Shown: positions 9,896 through 19,443 of the stretch, piece after piece | How the letters are laid out: every line of letters begins with the position of its first letter | How positions within the stretch are numbered: position 1 is the stretch's first letter | Assembly: GCA_036435485.1 (NCBI GenBank) | Contig: CM071598.1 | Span: forward strand, 102,050,501 to 102,114,500 | Length of the DNA stretch: 64,000 bases | Direction of reading: 5' to 3' | Source: Saposhnikovia divaricata | Lineage: Eukaryota > Streptophyta > Magnoliopsida > Apiales > Apiaceae | Translations under genes and position numbers: made by a program | The notes under the pieces: generated by a model | Told to the model about the DNA's origin: nothing | What the model saw: the letters and a program-made list of their open reading frames with translations, nothing else | Database searches by the model: none

Positions 9896-12563
9896 AGGTC
9901 GAGATTGAGTTTGTTCACCATAAAATTCTAAAGTTTCTGACTTGTCAAATTGGCACTCGACCACGAAATCTGAGAGTGCTTGAGCTTTCATCGCTGTGCG
10001 AGGTTTATACTCGATATAGAACTGGCTCAACTCTATTGTCCACGCCGCCAACCGACCTATCATGTCGGGCTTATGAAAAATTCGCTTTAATGGTTGGTTC
10101 GTCATGACTTGAATTTCTCGTCCTTGGAAATAATGCTTGAGTTTGCGACTTGCCACGACTAGAGTGTATACAAGCTTCTCGACCTGAGGATACCGGGTCT
10201 CTGTATCGCGCAGGGTGTGACTTATGTAATATACAGGTAGTTCACTGCCCTGGAGAGATCTGATCAATACTGCAGCAATGGTATTGTCGCACGCGGATAG
10301 GTATAACCGTAAGGGTTCTCGTGGTTGAGCTTGTGTCAAGATTGGTGGCGAGCTCAAGAACTTCTTTAATTCTTCAAGTCCCTTTTTGCATTCATCATTC
10401 CATTCAATTTTTGACTTTTTAGAAGCGTTCTTGATGGCTTCAAAGAATGGAGCGCATCGCTTAGATGATTGTGGAATAAACCTTCTGAGGGCGGCTATGC
10501 AGCCTGCTAATGTTTTCAATTCTTTCAGAGAAGAAGGTTTTGCCTGTCGACAATAGCCTTGACCTGACTCGGGTCGGCCTCGATGCCTCTCTTTGTCAAA
10601 ATAAATCCCAAAAATTTCCCTGTAGTCATCCCAAAAGAGCATTTGGTGGGATTAAGGCGCATGCTATGACGTCGGACATTGTCAAAAGTTTCCCGTAGGT
10701 CTGCTACGTGACCTTGCGACCTCTTAGATTTTGCAATCAAATCTTCGACATAGACTTGTAAATTCCGGCCTATTTGCGAGGAAAAGATTGTATCCATCAT
10801 CTGTTGAAATGTGGCTCCTACGTTGATGAGGCCAAAAGACATGTTTTTAAATCCAAAAACACCTCTATGGGTGATAAAAGTTGTCTTTTCCCAGTCTTGG
10901 CTATCCATCTTGATTTGATTGTAGCCCGAAAATGCGTCCATAAATGACAGGAGCTCGTGGCCAGCTGTGGCGTCAATGAGCTGATCGATATTTGGTAAAG
11001 GATAAAAGTCTTTGGGGCAAGCTCGATTGAGATCGGAGTAATCCACACACATTCTCCATTCTCCATTGCTCTTTTTGACTAGGATTGCATTTGATATCCA
11101 TTCCGGAAATTGTACTGGCGCAATAAATCCGGCCTCGAGTAGTCTATCCAATTCAGCGTCGATTGCCTTCGTTTTCTCCTCCGAGAACACTCGTTTCTTT
11201 TGTTTCACAGTTCGAGCTCCGGGCTTGATATGGAGGGAATGACGAGCTATCATCTCGAGAATTCCCAGCATGTCTTTGGGATTCCATGCAAAGATATCAG
11301 CATATTCTCTGATGAGATCAATAACTTTTTGGCGGAGTTCGCCTTTCAAACACTTTCCAATTTTAATCACTTTGTCAGGACTGCATTCCTCGACCTCTAT
11401 CTCATCACATTCTTCAATGGCGACACCAAATGATTGATTAGGTGTTTCAAGGATAGCCCGAGGATCCATATCTACAACTTGATTGATTGACGAATCATCG
11501 TCATGTTTTGTTCTTGGTATGACGGTGGATAAATAACACTGGCGCGCCGCGACCTGGTCTCCCACGACCTCTCCGATTCCGAATTCTATTGGAAATTTCA
11601 TTTTGAGGTGAGGAATCGAGGTAATAGCCTTCAAGGCTGCAAGAGTTGTTCTGCCAAGAATAGCGTTATAGCTTGAATTGGCGTTGATGACGTGAAACTT
11701 GGTCATTTGCCATGTTTGGCAGGGGAGAGAGCCGAATAAGACTGGAAGGTCGATGATGCCTACGACTTTGACCTCATTTCCCGTGAAGCCGTATAGAGGC
11801 ATGTTCACGTTCTCCAATTTCCTATCCCCAATATCCATCCGGGCAAAAGCGTGGTGGTAAAGTATGTCGACAGAACTGCCATTGTCGATTAAAATCTTCT
11901 TCACTGTATTTGTGCCAATCTTGGCTGTGATTACCAATGCGTCCTGGTGAGACTCGATTATCCCCGAAGGGTAGACATTGTCAGAAAAAGAGATCACAGG
12001 AGATGGATTAGGACGTTGGCGTTTAGGAGCCTCAGGGTTCACATGAAACACTTCTTTGGCATACAACTTTTTAGAATTATTTGATGTACCTCCGACAGCA
12101 ATCCCTCCTGCGATGACATCAATGACCCGATCCTGATCACGGGGGCGATCATTTTGTCTTTCGGTGTCGTAGTCGATGTAATGAGTCAGCTGTCCTCTTT
12201 TGATATTGGACTCGATAAAATTGCTCAGTTGATAACATTGGTCTGTTGTGTGACCAGTATCCTCATGGTACTCGCAGTAACGGGAGCTTGGAGGTCGGCC
12301 TGGCTTCATTGGCCTCGGCGGTCGGCAGTCAGGTTCTGATTTTAGAATAGCCAAAATTGTGGCTTTGTCTACAGTGAGCTTCGTGAACTCCTTCTCTTGC
12401 CTTTCTCTTGGCTTCCATGTTTTGTCCTGATTATCTGACCTTTCAGTCCGTGGATTTAGAGGGCTTCTGGTATCACTTGTCCTCGAGTATGAATCATAGC
12501 TTCGCTTATAGTCAGTCCTCGGAGAGCGGCGCCGAGGGCTTCTGCTGCGCTCTCGTCTGAAAG
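9860..12563 (-). pseudogene. pol: Element D Gag C-terminus, protease, reverse transcriptase and first RNase H, frameshifted
   Basis: Reading 12563 to 10525: a gag tail with the HEDTGHTTDQC segment, a protease with ILIDNGSSVDILY (normally DTGSS or DNGSS), and an RT with VDYSDLNRACPKDFYPLP and SFGLINVGATFQQMMD. The RT active-site motif reads YVED at about 10770-10750 instead of YVDD, so a catalytic Asp is lost. A frameshift near 10,550 passes the frame to 10642-9860, which holds the first RNase H region. This combination of a missing Asp and a frameshift means the enzyme is dead. Confidence 0.85.
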
Positions 12564-13638
12564 CTCATCGAGGAGATTGAATACTCCCGACTGCTTCTTG
12601 CAAATTCATTCGATGCTCTACCACTTGGAAAGCTGATTGAAGGGTTCGGGGATTCTTTTCAAAGAATTCTTCTAACAAGTTGGCGTGGCGATGTTTATCA
12701 ATTCCCGCAGCCAGATAATTTATTTCCAGTTCTTCGATCAAGTTAGGGATATCGGAAATTTCATTTCGGAATCTGACTAAGAAGTCTATTAGAGATTCGT
12801 TAGATCGCTGTCGGGTAGTCATCAGTGAAGCAGTTATCTTTCCTCCTTTGTAATTGCTTGAAAACCTAGTTTGAAACTTTGTCTTTAAAGACTGCCAGGA
12901 ATCTATGGAACGAGGTGGGAGGCTATTATACCATTGCAGTGCTATTCCTTAGAGGCATGTAGAAAAAAATTGATATCTCGCTACTTCTGAGTGCCCAAAA
13001 AATGCTATACGGCCATCGAATGTGTTGAGAAAACCACTTGGGTCTGATGTCCCATCAAAATGATCTAACGAGGGCGTTTTCAATGTCCTATCAATACGAG
13101 CTATCTAAATGTCTCTCGATAAGGGACTTTCTGCAGATGTGATTTGGCCAGATTGGTTTCGAATGAACTCTCTACACATAGCGAGGTCACTTCGGATGTC
13201 AGCAATGTCTTCGGGTCTTACTGATTCGTTGGAGTCACTCCGCCAAGATGAGTGACTCGCGGACGGCATTAGTTGTCTTCTGCGAGCAGAAGGTCTTGAG
13301 TAAACCGACTCTGTTGATTCTTCATCGCCAAAGTCGTCATAATCATTTTCCTGAAACTCATTCTCGACACCGACAGCTTCGTCATGTGCCAAGGTCGTTG
13401 TATTTCTTAATGCACTTTTTAGCTGACAAGCACGCCGGTATCTCCTTAGCTTTTCTTCCAGGGCTCGCTTCTGTTGTTCCAGGTTAAATATTTTTCGTCC
13501 GAGTCCTTGGGACAATCTTCAGCCACAACAGCGGGCTCTTTTTCTCTTTGAACCTTTTGCAAATGCAAGCGCATGTCGCTTGTTAACACCTTCTTTCCTG
13601 TATCCGTGGTGACTCTCATACGAGTATCTGGCTGCACC
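12564..13638 (-). pseudogene. gag: Element D Gag, main part, with three stops and one frameshift
   Basis: The capsid-like core lies at about 13080-12600, where Trp/Phe motifs such as LQWYNSLPP and the later LIDFLVRFRNEI are typical of plant gypsy gag. In-frame stops occur near 13107, 12953 and 12568. A single-base frameshift lies in an A-run near 13492. The upstream part ends at 13638 at the CACTA insertion and resumes at 32363 in the same frame once the transposon and one ACC copy are removed. Confidence 0.8.
13636..13638. repeat. Target-site duplication of the CACTA transposon, left copy
   Basis: ACC immediately before the CACTA terminus. The partner ACC is at 32363-32365. Three bases is the normal CACTA duplication length. 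Confidence 0.88.
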
Positions 13639-13659
13639 CACTACAAGAAAACAGTCAAT

Positions 13660-13790
13660 AGACATCACATCTTTAACATCGTTTGCATTGGTGACCGATG
13701 TTAAAGGATTGTTTTACATCGGTTTTACTAGAACCGATGTTAAAGTAGGTTTTATACATCACCTGAAGTTAAAACCGATGTCTCAAATCA
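13660..13790. repeat. Left subterminal repeats of the CACTA element
   Basis: Several copies in both orientations of a motif around acatcggtt and aaccgatgt, some arranged as short palindromes with a 7-9-base spacer. In CACTA elements such repeats are the binding sites of the transposase. Confidence 0.8.
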
Positions 13791-14935
13791 CTTTTTAAAA
13801 AATGTAAAAACAAGCGGATCTTTTCGCGGCCCACTCTCCCTCTTACTTACAAATATTTCCCCCGTTTCTTTTTTTTCATTTCCCCTTCAGACATTTTGTT
13901 TCCTCCCGCTCCTCAAACTCACTCACTGTGTTGTCCCCAAATTAATTTTGTTTCCTCAAACTAATTCACTCAACCTAATTCCCTCACTCACAAACACGGT
14001 GAAGAACCCTAGCTTACAAGCCCCCAAATTCAAATCCTAGCTTACAAGCCCCCAAATTCAAACCCTTGATTTCAAACTGTCTAATCCTAATTAGATTGAA
14101 CCCTAGATTTCAATTTTTGTTAATTGGTTACAGAGGAGGCTCAGATTAGTAAGTATTTTTGTCATTTTTGTTTGAAAATTCAGATTTTGGTTTTTAATTT
14201 AAGTTTTTTTAGCAGATTGGTTGATTTTAAGCTTTGGTCATCTCCAAAGTGATTCTTCAGATTTAATGTTATAGATGTATGTATGTCTATTTTTCTTGTA
14301 ATTTTTGTTTGTATATCTTTGTAATTTTAGTGGTTGCTTATTGTTGTTTGTAAGGCCCTATTTGTGCTTAGCTGTGTTTGTTTGGGCTCAGCTTTGGTTC
14401 TTATTTGGCTCAGTTTTTGTTCTTGTAAATTTCTAACTCCGTTATTGTAATTTTCTCTTTGTGAATCTTTGTGAATTTGCTTTGTTGTTTGATAACTTGT
14501 TTAGTGATGAAGGACTGGGACCAATTCCATCAAAGTATGGAAAGGTATCTGTCAAAATGATGTGGATCCTGGCTTTTACTGCAATAGGTATAAATATAAT
14601 AGCTTTATCCAATGTTTTTCAATTGTGGCCCTCTATGTGGACCTTTGCACTATAGACAGGGAGGATGTCACACTATGTCTCACTAATTATGTTTGTAAGT
14701 TAGGTTTTCTTATTTGTAATTTTCGCTTTGCGGCTACCTCACTGAGTGGTAACCATTTATTATTAATAACAAAACGTAGAATTTCCTCTGGGCTGCTTTT
14801 AGACTACAGGTGCTCTTGGATGAGCTGCCTCTTCTATAGTTCGTGTGCCAACAGAGGTAGTGATCTACATGTGTCTAATCACTGTATAGTGTATATTATA
14901 ACCCAGGCTTGCACTTACCAGCTTTTAGGTTGTAA
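13791..14935 (+). other. CACTA interior: AT/T-rich sequence with an unassigned exon-like stretch
   Basis: From 13,860 to 14,120 the sequence resembles a gene 5' flank and leader, with C/T-rich runs and two repeats of cttacaagcccccaaattcaa. At 14,505-14,660 there is a short coding-like stretch, with GLGPIPSKYGKVSV in one frame, but I do not recognise it. The position just left of the carrier fragment suggests it may belong to the same captured segment, but that is only inference. Confidence 0.4.
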
Positions 14936-14937
14936 AG

Positions 14938-15185
14938 CAAAAGATGCAAACTGGGCAATTTATATCAGCTCCCAGCGTTGTCTGTGCTATTGTTGCTAAG
15001 GAGGCTTCAAAGACTTGTATGCTATATGTGATGATTATTTCTGCTTTTGTGAAGACCATTTTATGTTTTAAGTGTTTACCTTTGTCTAAATTATTGCAGG
15101 GGTATGGGTCCCTTTTATTGCGAGATTTTCCTGCTATCCAGTTTTGCATATATGAGCAACTTCGGATGGGCTACAAGATTGCAGT
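14938..15185 (+). pseudogene. Captured fragment of a mitochondrial-carrier gene (S-adenosylmethionine carrier-like)
   Basis: Two exon pieces with plant-like splice borders. The first (about 14,938-15,025) encodes KMQTGQFISAPSVV and VAKEA. The second (about 15,100-15,182, acceptor ttgcag, donor gtaagc) encodes GYGSLLLRDFPAIQFCIYEQ. These match, as I remember the family, the loop and helix between the second and third repeats of plant SAM carriers (SAMC), which exchange SAM across mitochondrial or plastid membranes. It is only a small part of the family's roughly 320 residues. Substitutions and the loss of residues around DFPA/FDAI show it is not constrained. The assignment rests on motif memory, without a search. 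Confidence 0.72.
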
Positions 15186-16169
15186 AAGCCGCTTAGGATA
15201 TTTCATTTTTGAATTATGCTGCTACATGCCTAAAGATTCATTACTTGTTCCAGTTTTGTGCTATTAATAAGTATTCTTCATAAGCAAGGGAGAGTTTCAG
15301 AAACTCTTTAAAATTTTATTAAAATTTCATATATGATTAATGAAGTACATTCATGCCTTTTTAAATTATAATTCAAGAATTTGTAAATACTCAGTGCTTA
15401 GAAAGATAAAGTGGATTGTCTTGTTCGTTTTGGGTTATCTTATTGTCACAAATCCAGCAAAATTACCTTGCCATGGTATGGTGACTTTTCGGTGACTGTG
15501 TAGATTGGTAAATTAAGACATGCCTCTAAAAAGATTGTGATTCTCGGTCATAACCTCCGATATAAGTAAAATTTAATATAGCTTCATTTACTATTGATTG
15601 CTTCATGTTCTTGCACATGATTGATGTTCTTTCCCACTGTTCTAGTTCCATTATATGATATAATTCTTTAGTTTATTTGTGATTTAGTTGCAGCCATTAG
15701 TTCTCATGAGTTCTTTGCCACCTGCTTTTTTTTCAAGTAAGAAAATATAATATCATATTTAACAGTTTGGTAGTTTTGACGACCAATATATGATGTTAAG
15801 GTGAACTTCCTCCTTCCCTAAATACATAAAACAAACTTAGTTCATTGATGAGTCACTAAGTTAGGTTGGGATCATCTCTTTATTTTACGTGCATAACGAT
15901 AATTTGTTTACATATTTACTACAGTTTCTATCAGAAGTTCTTATTGTGATTTCTTTGGGAAATAAATTTAAGTATCTCTTTCAATTGTTTCAATACCATG
16001 CAACTGTGTGGTAGAAGGTTCTCTCTTTTCGTGTCAAAAGTGAAATTAAAACTGTTATGTGCAACATTCATCTGTGTCAGCTTTCTATCATATTTGTTTT
16101 TTAGTTAAATAGTTACACAAGATGGTCACTGTCCAACAACTTGCATCTGAATAATTCCTGTATTTCCAG
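15186..16169. other. CACTA interior, non-coding
   Basis: T-rich, intron-like sequence between the carrier fragment and the SEC14 fragment. No reading frame or structure that I can support. Confidence 0.4.
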
Positions 16170-17445
16170 GTTCTTGAAAGCCAGAAAGTTTGATATTGAG
16201 CAAAGTAAGTGTATGTGGGTGAATATGCTTCAATGGAGGCAAGACTTTGGTACTGATACTATTTTGGAGGTGATTTACTTGGCTGATATAATTTTCCTTC
16301 TCGTATTTTAATGTGTTGCTCTCTTGCACTGGTTAGCTCAATGGACTCAGCTTTCTTTTAATGGGTTAATGCTGATATCTTAGATATTCGTCAATCTATT
16401 TATATGTTAACTAGAAATCTATTTATATTTTGAGCATGATGTAATATCTTAAACATTGAAAAGACATTCTCGACACCTCTAATATATTTTATTTGCAAAA
16501 ATATTGAAGGGGGACTCTCATAATGTCTGGAAGATCACCGAAATCGTCAATAAATGTATGATACAATTAAGGCCGTCTAACATACACCTTAGATTTCACG
16601 TTTGATGTCCACTTCGTAGTATGTATCATGTATTCTCACTCTATATATGTACAAGTTTTCTAGGGATTTTACATGTTTCTGTTGATGTTTATATCAGGAT
16701 TTTAATTTTAACTAAGTTTGCTGGTTCTCTTGGTGATTGATCGACATCAATTATTATCCTGAAGTAATTATTAACAAAATCCTGTTACGTGGTCTGTAAT
16801 TGGTACGTAATTTAGATTTGTTTAGATAATTACTTTTAAGTATTTTGTGCAGACACTTCATCAAATGTTAATTGTAAATGCTAGTCCTGTCTTTTGGATG
16901 CCCCGGAACATTATTTGTAAGATTTATATTGATCCTACAACGCTTTCTAAAATACAGGTGTGTTCAGAGCACTCACTTTATCTTTCTAATGTCAAATCTC
17001 TAGAGCAGTATTGTCTTCCAATCTATCCTGTTCCCTGTCCCTCTCTAATTAATATTCGTTTTACCATGGTCAGGTTCTTGGAAAAAAATACGAGAACAAA
17101 TTGCTTGAAATGATTTCATCTTAAAGCTACTTTGTATTATTGTTGCTAGTGAGTTGCCAGAGTTTCTAGGTGGTTCTTGTACATGCATGGATCAAGGAGG
17201 CTGTTTAAGATCAAAAAGTGATGGAACAATTACAGGTGGGGGTAAGCTCTCTTTTCCAGAGGTACGGTGAACATGTGAATTTGTGTTTGTTAAAGACTTT
17301 TGATGTTTCTTATTGATAATTGGTTTTTTTATTCTTAATATAGAAATTTATGCTAAGATACAAGGGACAGGCACATCCATGAGTCCGGAGCTGGAAGTGA
17401 GGAGATTACTTCTCCGAATAAGGCCAAGAGCTATTCAGAACTAAG
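16170..17445 (+). pseudogene. Captured fragment of a SEC14/SFH phosphatidylinositol-transfer protein gene
   Basis: Exon-like blocks in correct order with splice borders. 16170-16269 encodes FLKARKFDIEQSK and MLQWRQDFGTDTILE. 16853-16957 encodes TLHQMLIVNASPVF and DPTTLSKIQ. 17074-17115 encodes VLGKKYENKLLEMI. About 17147-17223 encodes SELPEFLGGSCTCMDQGGC. A tail near 17,380-17,445 is compatible with the region after the domain. These are landmark stretches of plant Sec14-nodulin-type (SFH) proteins, which bind phosphoinositide and phosphatidylcholine. Between the first and second blocks several exons of the intact gene are missing, so this is an internally deleted copy. Substitutions at conserved residues support decay. 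Confidence 0.82.
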
Positions 17446-17689
17446 TTTTAACGAGGTGTAGAGAAGTTACAAGCTAAATAAGTTGCTGTAAACAAATAAT
17501 AGCTGGCAAATCATGTCCTACAATGTCATAAATAATATTTGCGGTCATTTGTGGTTAAGGATGAAATATTCTGCCTGTTTGAGGGTGCACTAGACAATTT
17601 AGGTAGCTTGAAACAGCAATATGGACTTGGTAAGTCTGCAAATGAGGTTGTTTGTGATTGAGGATGAAATATTCTGATTTGCTTAAAGG

Positions 17690-17945
17690 TACCTGTGGCA
17701 AGTCACTTGCTTCTTTCCACAAGCTGCGCTGTCCAGAGCATCTTATTGCAACTTATGTAATTCTATTTTTTTTACTTGTTGGTTAATTCTTAATTTATGT
17801 AATAAAATGAGATTGGAATGGAAATGTACAGGGTGTTTCTTCTTAACTGAGAATGGAGAATTGAGAAGTTACGAGAATCCCAAGAAGATCACTGTTGTTC
17901 CTGCCACTGAGGAAGATATCTGGGGTGCTAAATACATGGTACTAG
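17690..17945 (+). pseudogene. Two exon-like blocks of an unrecognised captured gene
   Basis: A block near 17,697-17,757 encodes CGKSLASFHKLRCPEHLIAT. A second (about 17,832-17,938) starts after an acceptor-like site and encodes FFLTENGELRSYENPKK followed by VVPATEEDIWGAKYM. Both have codon-level coherence and sit between intron-like T-rich DNA. I do not recognise the protein. It may be a further piece of the SEC14 donor locus or a separate gene. Confidence 0.45.
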
Positions 17946-18107
17946 TCACTTGCTCATATATTATTCTTATTCATATTCCATGAATTTAAATTAGTTGACA
18001 GCTCCACTAATGCATTGTCTTGGAATCGAAATTTTTGATTGTACAGATAATGACTTCCATTATCAAAATGCATACTTGTCAAGCCTTAAAGTACACGGAA
18101 ATGTAAG

Positions 18108-18647
18108 TCAAGTGAGCAACAAGTTGTGTGCCTTTTCCTTTCTGAATAGTTCTCCCTTGCTCCAAAGTACTGGTTTTGTATATGGTAACAAATTTATAAT
18201 TATCATAGAATTTGTAGTAATACTGAAGTACAGAGTACATACCTGATACCAAAAGACATCACAGGCCATCAGGTTTGCTACTCCAAGAGAAAACTTAGTA
18301 ACAATCTTTGTTTTTGTTGCATGATGCAATATTGTGTTTCCATCATTATCAACATCTAACAACATTCTGTCCTTGTTAATGGCAGAGTTTTTCAGCTTCT
18401 CATAAATATCACCACTTCTATGCTCAGCTGCAATGTGAAATACGTTCTTTTGATCTTTATCAAAAGAGTTTGCAGCATCAAGAAAATACTTGAGGATAAC
18501 CTCGACTAACTCAGGTATGCCCATCTGTATGGCTTGTATTAGCGGGTTTATTATTACTTCTTTCTTCTTTTCTAATGACGGTGGCTCATCATCATACTTA
18601 TGTGTTGAAGCTGTATAACGACTCCAGTCTGTCTCCCTCTCCAGCAA
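18108..18647 (-). pseudogene. Captured fragment of an ankyrin-repeat gene (ITN1/ACD6-like)
   Basis: The minus strand encodes repeats with NPLIQAIQMGIPELVEVIL, KNVFHIAAEHRSGDIYEKL and DNDGNTILHHATK, the layout of plant ankyrin proteins with a C-terminal PGG membrane domain. The exon seems to end near 18,252 at FWYQ followed by gtatgt, a good donor, so the residues translated beyond that are intron. The membrane domain is absent. It lies in the opposite direction to the carrier and SEC14 fragments, so it was acquired separately or inverted. Confidence 0.8.
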
Positions 18648-19071
18648 TGTTTCGAAAGTGCTACTACAAGCATGTTCTTCTGTTTTGCATCATCTTTTGG
18701 TTGAATCCAAGGAAATTATGGAAAAGAAATACAGACTTCTATTTGAAAGCGGAATGGGTGAGAGTGAGACGTACACAATTTCAAGCCTTAAAGTCTGCTG
18801 CTTCTATTTTGTTAAGATTTCTAGTACTGTGAACGATCGCTTTAATTAAGCGTATTGTTCTCTTCTATCTTGACTAGTTCTAGGATGTTTATATGGTGAA
18901 TATGGATGGAGTTTGTTATTGTGAACTTGAGAATATACTAGTAGTTGGGGCAGTTTATGTAGTTGTGAATGTTTTTTATTGGTAACTTTGGTGGTATATA
19001 AGTCTATTTGAATGCAATGTTGATTTTGGTAATTTTTGGTAATTTTTTGGGCACATAATTAGTTAAATATA
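18648..19071. other. CACTA interior right of the ankyrin fragment
   Basis: A possible plus-strand coding relic at about 18,655-18,790 contains VLLQACSSVLHHLL and LLFESGMGESETYT. It is not recognised. The rest is T-rich non-coding DNA leading into the subterminal repeats. Confidence 0.35.
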
Positions 19072-19443
19072 ACACATCACATTGTTATTGAAAAAATGAT
19101 GTTAAAACGAAAAATAGACATCAATTTGAGCCTTTAACACATCACCTAAAAACTGATGTCTTATTTGGCAAATTTATGGAGCTATTTGACATCGGTTAAG
19201 AACCGATGTGGTATACAATTTACAACATCAGTTTTCTATTTAAAACCGATGTGGTATACCATTTACAACATTGGTTGTCTATCTAAAATCGATGTAGTAC
19301 AAGAGTTTAGACATCGGTTCTTTTCTATAAACTGATGTTGTTGACCACTATTTTACATCGGTTAAGAATTGATGTAATAAGTCATTTTTAACATCGGCCC
19401 AGAACCGATGTAAAACACATGGACTTTTAACAACACCCACCTA
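19072..19443. repeat. Right subterminal repeats of the CACTA element (main block)
   Basis: A dense series of about ten acatcggtt/aaccgatgt-type motifs in both orientations, spaced by 15-30 bases and often paired as inverted repeats. The block continues beyond element A at 32294-32342. The higher repeat number on this side than on the left is visible directly. Confidence 0.82.

Noticed and set aside
18575..18849. Plus-strand genes over the ankyrin fragment
   Set aside because: Mostly shadow frames of the minus-strand ankyrin exon; only the part after 18,655 has faint coding character and is mentioned as uncertain.
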